Source of the DNA: Syngnathus acus
Taxonomy: Eukaryota; Chordata; Actinopteri; Syngnathiformes; Syngnathidae
Reading direction: 5' to 3'
DNA: 64,000 bases
NCBI RefSeq assembly: GCF_901709675.1
Contig: NC_051101.1
Coordinates: forward strand, 2,102,501-2,166,500
The notes under the pieces are model-generated. The model ran no database searches and was not told where the DNA came from. It saw nothing but the letters and a program-made list of their open reading frames with translations. Positions within the stretch are counted from its first letter, which is position 1. Every line of letters starts with the position of its first letter. This document shows, piece by piece, positions 1 through 19,500 of this stretch. The position numbers were made by a program, and so were the translations under genes.

Positions 1-412
1 CTCGTTGACTTGTCACACCGAGACAGTTCAATTTAAAAACGATGCTCTTGCTCCACATTGATTATTTCAGTCTACTTTTTCCCCCATTCCGATCATGAAG
101 CCATCACACAACTTGACACTCAGCCGCGAGAAACATCATCTTGCGCTTGCGGAGCTGTTACGACACCTCCAGTTGAAGATTTGGCTCCCGGTGGCCAAAT
201 CTTTTTGCAAATTTTACTTCATCTTTGTTTGACTTCACATTGTTTTGCTGGCTGGATGTTCATGTTCATATTTGATTTGAATTTATTTCGTTATATTTTG
301 GGTGATTGGATTTACTTGCATTTTATTTCTTTATTTACCATTTAATTAAGTCATTTACATTCACGTTTAATTTGATTTACAATTGTTGATTATTTTTTTT
401 ATTAAGTTAGAG

Positions 413-777
413 CAGGGCGGCTCGGTGGAGCACTGGGTAGCACGTCCGCCTCACAGTTAGGAGGGTGCGGGTTCGATTCCACCTCCGGCCCTCCCAGTGT
501 GGAGTTTGCATGTTCTCCCCGGGCCCGCGTGGGTTTTCTCCGGGCACTCCGGTTTCCTCCGACATCCCAAAAACATGCTTGGTAGGCCGATTGAAGACTC
601 CAAATTGTCCCTAGGTGTGAGTGCGAGTGCAAATGGTTGTTTGTCTCTGTGTGCCCTGCGATCGGCTGGCAACCGGTTCAGGGCGTCCCCCGCCTACTGC
701 CCGTTGACGGCTGGGATAGGCTCCAGCACTCCCGCGACCCCCGTGGGGACTAAGCGGTTCAGAAGATGGATGGATGG
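413..777 (+). mobile_element. tRNA-derived SINE with GGAT-repeat tail
   Basis: The 5' part has a tRNA-like pol III promoter: an A-box-like stretch near 427-446 and a B box (GGTTCGATTCC) at 470-480. The body is the teleost repeat that includes TTTCTCCGGGCACTCCGG, and it ends in GATGGATGGATGG. Flanking copies of AAGTTAGAG at 404-412 and 778-786 form a 9-bp target-site duplication, which supports a retroposed insertion. It encodes no protein; the frames open across it are incidental. The family is recognised from memory of fish genomes, especially syngnathids. Confidence 0.8.
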
Positions 778-786
778 AAGTTAGAG

Positions 787-1166
787 CAGGGGTGCCCCAC
801 ACTTTTTCAGATTGCGAGCTACTTAACTAAATCAAAATTATTTAAGTAATTATCATAGGCTAATTCACGGAGGTGGCACATCTGGGTATTTCCCCTCTGT
901 TAGTAAGCTCCAGAACTGTCCATGAGCCCTGAACTTTTTATACCCTTTGTTTTATTTTAAATAAAATAAAGGCTAGCTTCAAACAAATTAGCGTGGATTA
1001 ACGCACATGCGTAAAGTGTCAAAAGTTCAGACGTCAGATTGGCTACCCTGTATGTCAATCAAAAGACAAATGGTGATGGATCCTCTACTTTTTAATGTCA
1101 TGTGATCTACACACACTTCCTTCGCGATCGACCAGTAGACCCCGGTTGAGGTATTGGGCACCCCTG
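787..1166. mobile_element. non-autonomous hAT-like element (MITE)
   Basis: The ends are inverted: it starts CAGGGGTGCCC and ends GGGCACCCCTG. It is flanked by the 8-bp direct repeat AGTTAGAG (779-786 and 1167-1174), the target duplication length typical of hAT transposons. Length is 380 bp and there is no coding capacity. It abuts the SINE at 413-777 and shares a target repeat with it. Confidence 0.85.
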
Positions 1167-1174
1167 AGTTAGAG

Positions 1175-7311
<6,137 letters not shown>

Positions 7312-7683
7312 TGTCACGGATGGGATGGAGCCAGGGCGACCAAATGCAGCTTGGACCAGGGTTTATTGAGGGAAAAGGGAGTTGGAAGGGAGGATGAAGG
7401 GACAACCCGCAAACTAACATGACTTGCTAACTAAACAACAACGGGACTGACCGACCGACAGGGCTGGCTAACAGACACAGAACAGAAAGACAGACATGAA
7501 CAAAAAGACAAGAATAATCCGACAGGGGAGAGAGAGACAGACAGGACTTAAATACGCGACAGGTAACGAGAGGCAGGTGACTGATTACATTGATCTTGGG
7601 CAGACACAGGAGGGGAGGGGCGAGTACACAGAAACCATGACAACATGGACACGTAGTAGGATGACCGGGGACGAGTCGTGACA
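7312..7683 (-). mobile_element. solo LTR of an LTR retrotransposon or endogenous retrovirus
   Basis: Read on the minus strand the 372-bp unit begins TGTCACGAC and ends CGTGACA, so it has TG...CA termini with a short inverted repeat. It is flanked by the perfect 5-bp direct repeat CAACT at 307-311 past 7000 (7307-7311) and at 7684-7688. On the minus strand a TATA-like TATTTAAG lies at 7547-7554 and an AATAAA polyadenylation signal at 7362-7367, in the order expected for U3-R-U5. No internal gag or pol sequence is present, so it looks like the product of LTR-LTR recombination. The superfamily (Ty3/gypsy or ERV) cannot be fixed from the LTR alone. Confidence 0.82.
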
Positions 7684-9332
7684 CAACTCCAAAAGGTCCT
7701 TCGTGCAAATGCCGACAGGAGAATTTTGTCAACCACTTGGCTCCATGTGACACGACGAGGCGGAATCCCCAATTCACACCTGCAGCACAAGAGTCACGAC
7801 GTGCGCTTAAATCGAGTGATTAGGCGTCAACACGCCTGACATTTTGCTGCAATCAGCGCAGACTCGGTTGTTGATAATGTCACAAAACCTTTTTTTTGGT
7901 TTCTGTTTTTTTACCACTTAAAGCCATCGTTTAAAGCAGTGTGAGAGCTGCTCAGCCAACTTTGTGACTCCCTGCATACTCACAACTTTGCATTTAGCAG
8001 ATTTTGACGGAAATATATTTTGCCTTTGCATGCGTAATTCGGAGATCAGCTTTCAGATTCAAAGGCCTGAGTGAGCTGTACTTGCGGCTATTAAAAGTGC
8101 TAATGCAAAACAGTGTTGGGAGACAAAACCTGAATGTTTTGAGCCACTCAAAATCTGACACAAGATCAAAAAGGAAGATCCCGGCAGGACCAGCGAGAGA
8201 TCAAGTTGAGCGCCGAGCAAAAAGAAGTGGGCGTGTGGAATGCAAGAGCAGAACAAAGTCAACCTTTTAAGATGTGTTACGTTAAAATGTGCCAAAAGGG
8301 GTTGAGGAAAAAAAGGGAAATTCATATTGGCTTTGTTTTATTTTTCTGAAGTCATAACAGCAGTGTCATGCGCAGAGTTGCGATCTTGACAATTTGAGAT
8401 TAAGCCAGGTCGGGTCGATCCACTTGGAAATGGAGTGACGCCTCGCTTGGTTTCACGCACCTGCTGAAATATCAAGCAAAACAAACAACCAGCGTTTTGG
8501 TATTCTGCTCTAGCAGCTGCGTCATAAGAGGCTCAGTGCGAGCTATTTGTCTGCAGGCTGACCGTGATGAATCGCCCCGTTAAGGCTTTATAATGAAGTC
8601 GCAATTCTTGTAATACACGGGGACGTTGCGCTCGGGGTGACCGAGGGTCTCGGCTTTACCGCGCTGCTTTCGAAGGGAGATGACATTTCTATTTACGGAG
8701 AATTTCGGATTCCTTAATAAATATTAGATGTTTTCAAAGAGGCAAAAGAGCACATGGCGATGAGTACGACTATCTGTGGGTTGAAGAGAGCCAAGTACAA
8801 GACTTGAAATGTAAATGTCAATTCAAAGACATGACGACTGGTTTCAAATGACAATTTTAAGAAAAAGTGAGTCATAGTCGAGTCGCCGGAATTGAGCGGA
8901 AATGCAAAACACTCAAATGTAGCATTTTTTAAAGTCACTTTAAAGGATTATGAGTCATTTTGGGGAGTTAAATATAATTCAGGTCTTAATATAAGAAAAA
9001 GCAATTTTAGATGTTTAACAACTGTTTCTGTTATTTAACCATGTAAGTCAATCTGCAATGCTGCCCAGGAATCCGTTTTTGGTTGAGTGTCTCGCCCAAG
9101 GACACCTCGACGGCACAGCATGGGAGTCGAACCGACCCTTTGCTCATTGGAAGCGAGCCACAGCCTCCGTGTCGCATGAAGTTCCCATTCCAGACGCCGG
9201 CCACGCAAATTGCCGTGTAAATCTCAGCAAATGCGCACGGGGGCAGATGATTGGCCAAAATAAACGACGAATGAAGACAAATGTGTGCACGTCCTCACCT
9301 AAACGTACATAAGCGTTCCCCTCCGTCTAAGA
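7684..9332. other. non-coding, one short fish repeat fragment
   Basis: No exon is recognised. Around 9080-9180 the sequence resembles a dispersed teleost repeat that includes the phrase TCTCGCCCAAGGACACCTCG. The remainder looks like unique AT-rich intron or intergenic DNA. Confidence 0.5.
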
Positions 9333-10534
9333 CAGGGGTCGGGAACCTTTTTGGCAGACAGAGCCATAAATGCCCATTTAAAAAAAATAATTTACCGTGA
9401 GAGCCATACCATTTAAAAAAAAAAAAAAGATAGGCTAAATACAATGCATGTATTTTAATTAAGACCAATGATTTTTTGAGTGTACTAATGTATTCTTTTT
9501 AATAACGTTTTAATTTTGAAGCCTAGAAAAAAAACAACTCACCATTAATGAGACTTCAGGGGCTGCATCGGTTTGCTGATGGCTTTGTAGTCCGGTTGAT
9601 ATGCGGTGAGGTTGAGCTTCATGCAGGCGTTGAGGCTCTCATCAGTCATAATGGCCGGATCGTGAACGGTTCTTGCTGACAGAGGCATGTCTTTTATCCG
9701 TTGGAGTATCTTTTCTTTATCCGTGAAGTCGTCAAAAAGTTCATTAGCCACATCAAGCATAAATGTTTTGAAATACTCGCCATCCGTGAATGGCTTTCCG
9801 TTCCTCACAATTGTGAAAACTAGCTGAATTAAAGTCACCTTGTCTGGTCCATACACGGAGTTGCTGTTGAAGAGCTTGGACCTTCCTCTGGAGCTCTTCA
9901 CACGCTTTCTTTCTGCTGTCCCCAGCTGGGTATTTGGTCACAAATGTAGCATGTCGTGTCTCAAAGTGGCGCTTGATATTGGAGCGTTTCATTGATGCAA
10001 TTTTGTCATTGCATATGAGGCACGTAGCAGAGCCTCCTCTCTCTACAAATGCAAATTCTACGGTCCACTCACTCAGAAATGTTCGGTAATCGTCTTTTTT
10101 TTTCTCTCTTCGCCATCTTTCTTGCTTGCCTGGCACACACCAGCTAGCTAGCTGAAATTTTAAATAAAGCGGATGGAATTTTACCTCTCATGACCCCGTA
10201 GGCACCGTATTGTCCAATAAAAATCGCGCTTTTTTTTGTCCGACCTGGCGTCACTCTTCTGTACACCGAAGGGCAGCTGGGATTGGCTGATAGGACGCAA
10301 CCCTGGATTTCAGCGGGAGAAAACAGATGGGATGGATTGCAAACGTGATCATATTTTATATTTTGAAAGCTAATTTAACATTTTGATTTCAGTGGGTCTA
10401 TTTTTTACTTTGATCATATAACGAAATTATTTATGACTTCAATTGTGTAAACAAATGTCAGATTTGTCCGTGAGCCATACGCAGTCACCAAAAGAGCCAT
10501 ATCTGGCTCGCGAGCCATAGGTTCCCGACCCCTG
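9333..10534 (-). mobile_element. internally deleted hAT transposon
   Basis: The terminal inverted repeats are CAGGGGTCGGGAACC at the left and GGTTCCCGACCCCTG at the right. The perfect 8-bp target duplication GTCTAAGA lies at 9325-9332 and 10535-10542. The element is 1,202 bp, about a third of an autonomous hAT, and carries only the N-terminal part of a transposase on the minus strand (see 9545-10136). GAGCCATA-type subterminal repeats occur at both ends. It cannot be autonomous. Confidence 0.9.
9545..10136 (-). pseudogene. hAT transposase remnant with BED-type zinc finger
   Basis: The minus-strand frame from 10136 encodes a basic N-terminus followed by a BED-like zinc finger: CLIC, then about 17 residues, then HFETRH, giving a C2-H2 pattern. 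Next comes a coiled Leu/Gln-rich segment (ELQRKVQALQQQ). The homology then passes to another frame around 9860-9890, which continues to a stop at 9545 and contains the phrases FMLDVANELFDDF and AIMTDESLNACMKL. This is the arrangement of ZBED/GTF2IRD2-like hAT transposases. The dimerisation and catalytic RNase H-like regions are missing. The frame change plus the large deletion make it a pseudogene. Confidence 0.75.
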
Positions 10535-10542
10535 GTCTAAGA

Positions 10543-13500
10543 GGTCATGCGTGTGTATGTATATATTGGAAAAATGTTCAGGGGACTCAAAAGATGGGCT
10601 TTTCATTTGGAGTCAAGGGAGAAATAAAATCATGTGCAGTATATTCCTCAAACTGAAAAATAAATAGCCCGCCTTCCTACTTGCCTTCCTTGCTGATACA
10701 CACAACAGCTGACTGATGAGTCAGACGCAATCATGGGCTCCATTTGTAAGAGCTGCTCACTGCCCAGCCGATGCGGTACGGACCCGGAACCGCCGCCGCC
10801 GCCAGCTCGCTAGTGGCTCCATTTGTCAAAGCCTTTGACTGGAACTCTCGCCAAAAATCTTGAAAGCAAGAAAACATTTGGCAACATGGCTGTCGTTAAA
10901 CCAGTGCAACCCAAAACTTGAATTTTCTTTCGTCTATCTGCCAATCTTTTTTTTTTTCCTTGTCTTGCTTACAGTAAATTACTTTCTTGTAAATTTGTAG
11001 TCGTGTCAACACGTTGTGTTTTAACCTCACTCAAGGTCAAGTGGACCTGATGCTGTTTTGTTGCAGGTATGCGCTGAGCATTTTTTTTTTTCTCAATGCA
11101 GGCACTGATTTTAAACATCTGTTTTTTTTGGTGTGTGCGCTTTCTGCTCTTGGAATGTTTAGATGACACACCTCTCCAAAATTCAAAATCGCAACTTTCC
11201 GCCAAACATGTTGGACGTAGTACCATAACTGACCTGTGGGGCAGTATAGTTTCACTGCCCATTCAGACTGATATGTACAAGAAGAGTACTGGAAGAAAAT
11301 CGGACGATTTGAAATTTAGGCAGATGATCGGCCCGACCCCTGGTGGCTCTGAGCCGCCGTTAAATTTTTAATCGGCTCCACTAGTAGGAGCTGTGAGAAT
11401 GTAACCTTGGTGATAATTTAAAACGATTGAGGCAATCGTTTCATGTACAGTATTTCTCTCACCTTCCTCAAGAATGTTTTTGGATAGAGCGCAAAGGCGA
11501 GATTAGAGCGAAAAAGAAAAATGACACCATCGTTATGCGGCAGCATTGGGACGCACGCCGCAAATCCTCCTGCCGCTTGTCAGGCTCGACTTGCTTGTGT
11601 GCATTTTACAGCCGCGGGTTCACATTCGGGTCTTTGTCTCGCCCATGAATAATTTTTTAAAAAGCATAAAAAGGAAACAATGTTCATCCCTCAAGAAGAC
11701 GCATTCGCGCAAGGCGTCGATTAGATCGAGTGTGAACACGACTGCTCGGCCACCGTAATACGCAAATAGAATCGTTATCGTATCTTGTCGCACAAAAAGC
11801 CAAGGCTGTCAGCGGCCCGTGCTAGTCCGATAAACCCGGAGGTGTGGGCGGAACAAAAAAAAGAAGAAAAAAAACAGAGCCACGCGGGAGGGAAGAAGGT
11901 TGTGAAAGCTAGAGGGATAGAAAGAGAAGTGGTTGTGTTTGCGCCAGATAAGGCCGAGGAGCTAAATCACATGGCCAGCGCCGAGGTACGCTATTAAGCA
12001 GGACAAATATACCAACTCAAACAGAAAGTTGCGCAGGCCGGCGCCAAAGGACCAAAATGGCGGAAGGAGGAAGGCTGGCGGGAAGGCGGAGTCATGGGGC
12101 AGGAGATGGGAATGAGCGGAGATGGATGAGGCGCCGCCGAGGGAGCCAAGAGAGAGATAAAACAGCCACGCCGCCATTTCATTTGTCTAATTATATTTAT
12201 CTAGCCCTCGCTCGTTCGCAAACAAACAAGAGAGACAAATGGAGCCAAGTGGGGAAAAGGGACTAACAAATCCAAACGTAAGAACACAAGGCCCGGCGGT
12301 GAACCAAGCCGCGTGGAGCCCACTTGGGAAACGACACCGCGGAAGGTTGCGGCGTCCGCTGCGGACGCTACGCTGAAAGTGAGTCATTTAGCACCCAGAA
12401 AAAAAATTCCAAGAAGGAACGAGAGGCAAAAAGGAAATAAAATAAAAAGCTTGTGAGTGATCAGACTTTATTGGCCATTCTTCTTTGGCTTATCACCTCA
12501 ATTCTTTTTGTCTGCAGTGCGACGTTTAAATGTGTTGCTGGAAGTTGGTGTGAAACACACTGTCGGTCCACAAGGAATGCGCCTTCAATTTGGAACACCA
12601 TCACACAAACGTGCCGCTGACAATTGCGTCAATCAGCAGCCGCGATCCGTCAACCGGGGGAAGAAGAGCCCCTCCCCCCGTCATTGTTTATTCCTGGCTT
12701 TGATAAGCGGCAGCTGTTTGGCAAATAACCTGCCTGGTGGGGAATCCATCAAATTGGTGGGCAGCGGGCACTCCAATTACAACGCCGCTCCTAATGTTTT
12801 GCTATTTTCGACGTGGCGTACATCAGCTTCCACCTTGGGCGTTTGATGTCCAATCACTCAAGCGCAGTATGTCTGTCGTCAAGCAAAAGAATATTGAGAC
12901 ACCTTAATGAACCAACATGACTTACACACAAGGGCCAAGAAAAAGAAATTGTAGACTTTCATATGAAGCACAATGCTTTTTTTGATTGCATTATTCCACT
13001 TATACTTTATTTAAAGAGTGCATTTCACAATAGCTGCAAGATGATTCTTGATACGACTATCCAGAGTTACAAATGTAAAAATTGAAGAATTTTTGAAACG
13101 GGGGGAGCTAGCTGGAGAAAGTCACCAGAAGAAAGGCAACAATTTGCCTCTTGTACAAATCATGTCGTATTTGAAATGGGAAAACCTGCCCGAAGCCTTT
13201 TTTGATGGCCAATTTACATAAACAAGATCCGCGTATTCAAGGAGGTCGAGTGTGTCGCGGCCGCTCGTTCGGGATGTCGCGAGGCTCCCTTGTGCGGATT
13301 TACGGTGACGACACGTCTGCCGCCGCTCGCATTGTGCTTTATGGCAGCCGCAGTGCCGCTCGGTGAAAGGAGACGGGCTCGCGTCATGACTTGTCATTTT
13401 CTTTTTTTTCTTCTTCTTTTTTTTTTGCAGGGGATGCTTGTAAAACTCTGCTTTCCCGAAAGTACTCTCAGCCAGACTTTATGTGGGCAGATTAATATGA

Positions 13501-16457
13501 CAGAAAGCAGCAAACAAGGCTTTCAAAGCATTGCGGACAAATCATGAAAAGAAAGCCCAAAACAACAGTAAATAGCCGTAAAGTTCATAAGAGATGTGAC
13601 CGGAAAAAGCACGGCCGCAAATTTAAACGTAGGATTTTATCTCATGGCTCCAGTCAGGACTCGATTCAGTACGAACCTGCTTTGCATTCATCCATTTTGC
13701 ATGAGTGAATTAAAGTATACGATGCATATTGGAGTCAGAAAACGCACAGGATGCTTAGCTGATTGCCGTTCAAGTCCTAATTAAGTTTGATATGAAACGT
13801 TTGCACCTTGGGTCGATTCTCCCAACGACGAAGAAGCCGACTGCATGCTAATCGGCGATTAGGCAAAACTGTCAAGCGGCGGCTTGTCGGGTCGGAAACC
13901 AACTTTAGAGTGGGGTGGAAGATCTGTGTTGTCATGGCTTTCCGATTAAAATACGATTCAGATTTCTATGTGTCGAACTTGAACATCGGCTTTGTCATCC
14001 GCTACGCAAGACGCGTCTTTTTCAATTCCTGCTGGTGTCGTGGCAAATAATTTGATGCTGCAAAGATCTTACGATGGATGGTACGGTTGGTCAGTTTTGT
14101 CTACGAGAACCATCGACCCCGCGCTTGCCGTAATTGCTGTCCCAATACGTTTGAGCACACATTGTATCAATGCATGTCAGTCGATTCCAGATCTGTCGTT
14201 TTTGCTCTCCGTTTCTTTATTAGCTTGAATGTGATATCCTGCTCAGTGGGCGGTATAAGTGGCAAAACAGCAAGGATTAATCAACAAATCTCAACGTATT
14301 CCATCGAGGACTCGCGGAAGGATGCAAACGAGCCAATGTTTCCCTTTGCCAACTTGCCAGATGAAGTCATTTGCACACTTTTTGGAGACTCAAATTAAAT
14401 ATCCGCACTTGCCGATTCAAGACGCTGTACAAACATTTTCCCCGCTCCTTTCAAATACACTCGCGGAGAAAATTGTCTCTTCGGAGATTCTTTGTTTGAC
14501 AGTCTCGTCTATCTCCTGCTCGCTTTGCATAACGCTGTGGAAAAAAATAAAAAAAACACTGATTTGGAAAAAGACACGGCTGCGCATCCGCGCCTCGATT
14601 TGTCAGCGGAGCCGAGTAAAGTGCATTTGATTTGGAGTGAGCTCGCAGATAATTCCGAACACCTCCTGAGAAATGGAGGGGGAGGAGGAGAGGGGGGTCC
14701 ACACACATGATAAAGAAATAAAGAAATACTCGATACACTAAGGTCAGCTAAAGGAGGAACATTAGAAAATGAGACAAAAAAATCTGTCATGATCTAGAAC
14801 CAGAACGGGAACCTCGCTCTCCTAATTTTTCATGTTGAAAAAGTTCTGAAAGGCAGAATTCATTGTTTTCTCGCTCGGCTTAGCCGCAGCGCATCAATTT
14901 TGATCAAAGTCACCCCGAGTGGAAGTGGAAGCGCCTCTGAAGTCAAGTAAATCCCCGCAGAGTTGCACCTGAGATGAGGAGCCTCATCTTTTCGCTTCCT
15001 ATTTATAAGGCACATTTGCATCAACGTTGTCCGCCAGCATCCTTATCTCATGCATCATCAACGCACATCCCGACCTGCAGAGTCGAGAGCGCCACAAAGT
15101 TATTGCAATGCATGTTCAAGTCATATCTGGAAAATCATATATTCGATGAATTGGATAATTTTGCATTAATGAACAACTAAATGCCTGCGAGGAGCAGTCA
15201 AGTTTCCTCATTCCGCTCAAGACAAACGCTGGTTTAAAATTGGCTGTTTGCAGCAGATTTCACGACGCCAGCAGCAGCAGCGGGGCGGACGATCGATATT
15301 ATCAAGGTCCATCTTCCAATAGAATCAATCACGGGCGATGCTTTTCCGATAAACGAGCATAAATGAAGTGTGTTCTCGTAAGGAGCCGATCAAAATGTCG
15401 ACGCTAAAGTCGAGTGAGAGGCGACTGCTTTGGATTTGTTTTCCCAAAATACAAAATCATCATCTCATTTTTTAGGACACTACACCTAAGTGATTATCGT
15501 TACTACAGGCGAGTGAATTAAGACACCGGTTTTGATTGATTTATTCTAATGTGGCTCCATTAAGAAGAAAGAAGTGGCACAATTAAAACAAATTGAGCTC
15601 ATTTATTCATTTCAAAGCATTTTATGTCGAATTCTACGCCCTGGAAGATAATGCGCTAATGAACTGCCATCATTTTATATAGCTTGATCATAAAACGGCA
15701 TACTGCCAGACTTGCTGTTAGCTTCTTGGCTAACGCTAACTGACAGCCGTCGACGTTTCTTTTGCTCCTCGGGCTCGCGCCATCACTCACCCCACAGTGA
15801 AAATTGGCTATGACCGTACGTTTTTTTTTTTTAAATTCACCCCTGAAGGACTGTCCGTCACTTTAGCGAGGCTCGGACGGTTAGCCACGGTGCTCACGTT
15901 CAAAGGACACATTTTAAATTATTCTACACATTACTGCGATACTTATATATGAAAATAACCATTACCAATATCAAAGAAAAAAAAATGTAAAATTGGCAAA
16001 TAACGTGTCCTGTGCCAAGAAGCTGTTTTTCCTTTTTGTGTGCTAGCTATAATTAGCTAGTACCATATGTTTTCAAGAAAACTTGCCATGGAACAAAGTG
16101 GCAAAAAGTGTTTTTTGCCCCCTAGCAGTACCTAACGATCACATATCGTAAACAGAATGCCATTTGAACTTTTTTGTATTTTTGCTGACTTATTTTTGCT
16201 GACTTATTAATACAAAATAACTGCCATGTTGTTGCTCGCCATCATGCTACTTCTTTATAAGACTGACAAATGATTCCTAATATGGTAAAAATTTGTGGCA
16301 AGCTTTTACCGGCCACACAAAATAAGTGAGAGGCAGGACCTTGAATATGACCCTTCAGAACCACAGTAGGTTGGCTTCACATAAAAAGAATTTAAAAAAA
16401 ACACTGATTGTAATGGTTCAAGCCTGAAAAATGCCGACTTTGATTGTCACTCTTTTG

Positions 16458-16523
<66 letters not shown>

Positions 16524-19500
16524 GCACACGCACGCACACACACACACAGTCACAAATGACTCCTGATGAAACTACAGGCTTCCTAATTTGGCACCTAACG
16601 TGTCGGCAGGTGGCAAATGGGACTCGGCGCACCGAAAGATGTCAGCTCCGCTGGCACGGCCACCAGCTCACACAGAGACGAATCATCGTTGGCAACGGCC
16701 ATTGACCTGTGCTGCCTGCATGTGTGTGTGTGTGTGTGTTCCGGGCTCTCGATTGGAGTCGTGTTTGATGGCGGCAACATGACTAAATGAAGCCTCAACT
16801 GCCTCTCTTGTCATTACCCAACCATCCTTATCGGCCTTTCCTCGCCAGCCCACGGGGCTCCCCCGTGATGAGCTCGCCGGCCGACCAAGCGTGACACCCC
16901 CCAACTCAAGCTCTGGGAAATTATGCATCGCAGTGTGCTGCTATGTGTGTGCGTGTGTGTGTGTGTGGGGGGGGCATTTGGTTCATCAGCAGCCCCGGGT
17001 CTCCAGGCGCCACTGGAGACTCTGGCTTGTCTAGAGGGACGCTGATTGGCTCGACGGGGAATGAGAAGCTGGAGGCACATACGCCTGGATATGAACTAAA
17101 GCTGACCTTCAGTGTACTCAGAGACACACACGCGCGCACACACTTTCCATAATGAACTGATAAAAGCTCCACGGCTATGCTTTAAGAGCAAATGTAATTT
17201 GTACTTAAATTAGACGCACGTAGATGCACTCCATTTGCGGGTGTGTAACAACACCGTGCCTTGGTTCAGTGCGCTCGTGTCGGTATTCCCCACAGGCCTG
17301 CTGCCAGTGTGTGTGTGTGTGTGTGTGTGCGTGTGTGTGATGTTGACGCACTGCTTTTGTTGGCCCCGCTGTGTACAACGCGCAACCATTCCAGCATCTG
17401 CGCCAGTCCCGTTGCGTATTTACACAATTCAATGCATCGGTGTCTCAGATGGCACTCTTTGATGTTTATCCAATATGCGGTCCAACGTTCACGCCGCTTC
17501 CAATTTCGCTTTTGTGCGCAAACAAACGAGATCCAACACGTATGTTGTTGCCTCTACAAAGATGATACACACTTGTGACACTGCCATAGGAGACGTTTGC
17601 ATATCTATTGTTTTGTGAATTCTCAAGAGGATGCAAACCTCCAAAAAATTAAATTATTGATATTATTATTTATATTATTATTATTGTTGCCACTTTACTA
17701 CACCCATTTTGCTACTATTGGAAGCGACTTAGTAAGATGCTGTCAGAAGATAAAGAATATATGACCGAGTATTGTGACTGTGTTCATCCGTCTATATCCT
17801 ACAGTTCCATCTGCCGCATGTAAAACAACTGCTGTTAGCATGACGATGGTGTTTTGCATTTTGTGTTACCATGACGATAAGCCGACTTTCCTGAGGCCAA
17901 CTCGACATCATTGCCCCTTTCACTTTTTCTTGACACAGCAGGGAATGGCAAAAGATAATCCTTTAGATGCTCGTTGTCATGTTCCTCAGGTTTTGTGGCC
18001 AAACTGCAACATGACAACTTTTGAGTTTAATCTACATATTTACAAGTCGAATGAAAAATTTCTCTTTCGCGACACAACTGTTTCTGCTCGCGATACGGGT
18101 TATGCTGGGATGACGCGTCTGTTCCTGCACACGGCGCCTGTAATGAAACGTGTTGCTTTGACAGCGAGGTCACACCACGGAGTCACACTAACACTGTCGG
18201 ATTATTTTTATCCGGTTCATGACACCCTCTGCTTAGTCTGGCGGCAGCGGCCGCACGGAAGCACCGGGGTCATCTCATTCGTCGATCGACAGACGAAAGG
18301 CTGGGGAAAATACGCCAGGAGCAGAGGCGAAGGAAGTTTTTTTTTCCAATAACGTGGATTATTTACATTTTTGGTTAAAGGCAAGATGTTTCTAGAGTGC
18401 ATTTCATACTCAAGCTAACACAATATGCTTCACACAGCTTGCTAAAAATGTGTAACAGAATGTGCAGTGCAAGGACATGATTTTGGAAGAATACAATTTT
18501 TAGCTATGGAGGGAAAAAATCATCTTGACTTCACTTGCATTGGCAACTTTTTCCATTGGCGTGCACCATCACAGCCAAATGCTGCTTCACCGTGTCTGCT
18601 TTGAACTCCATAAATTCTAGTTTGATCAAAGATGTCGTCGAGACACGTTGTGGTTGAATTTGGATGTGATATGCGCACCATGTCTCCTTTATCTTCATTT
18701 ATCTGCAAATCAGTGGTCGAGCGCTGTGCGCACAAAAATATGCAAATTGCACCAGGCTTCCTCTAATCTTGTTTTGTTCGCTAAATTGCCAGCGCCGTCC
18801 GTGAATGACCGCGTCCACGTGTGGAGCTCCGTTTCAAAACTGACTGCATTTTTTTTCTTTTTTAAATAGCGATATATTATCATTTCACATGCGATAGCGA
18901 GGGGCTCGCTTCACATGACTCGGCTTGTCGTGCAAGAGACGTCGGCGCATGCAAATGAGTCATTGCGAAGACGCGAGCGGAAGACGTAGCGTGTACGACG
19001 AGGGCGATTGCAAAAGGGAAGATCAGACGGGGCCGTCACGCGTGCGCTTCGCCAATTACTCGCTTGATTGTTTGTCGCTTTGGAGCTAGACGAAGCGTTG
19101 CCACTTTGTGGCCACGCGAGGACGGCAGGCTTGATGTATAGTTTACCAATAACGCGACGGCAGATGAATCCGGCAGGCTAACTTGGACTGATTCAACTGG
19201 AAGAGTGTTTGCTCATCACGTTTTGGCGGCATGCGCAGGCAGACTTGAGCATCTCCCCGCATTAGCATGCCGGCCACGCGGGTGTTTTTGTTTCCAGCGC
19301 CGCGCTAAGCGAGAATTCCCCGTGACCCCGCCGGCTCATCATATTTGTCGCCGCACTGTAATGTGCGTTATTACAGTTGCCCCGCCGTCCAACGCACACC
19401 AATTACGGCCGCGGGATGCTTCTGCCAACGTCTCACATACATTATGGAGTGTCAACACGCCTCTTTTCACACTGTTATGACGACGCTGGCAGAGGCGGGC

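Noticed and set aside
470-480. tRNA gene suggested by the B box
   Set aside because: It is part of a SINE with a target-site duplication and a GGAT tail, and no complete cloverleaf can be formed.
17774-18352. 192-codon plus-strand open frame
   Set aside because: No domain and no splice logic; it overlaps AT-rich non-coding DNA.
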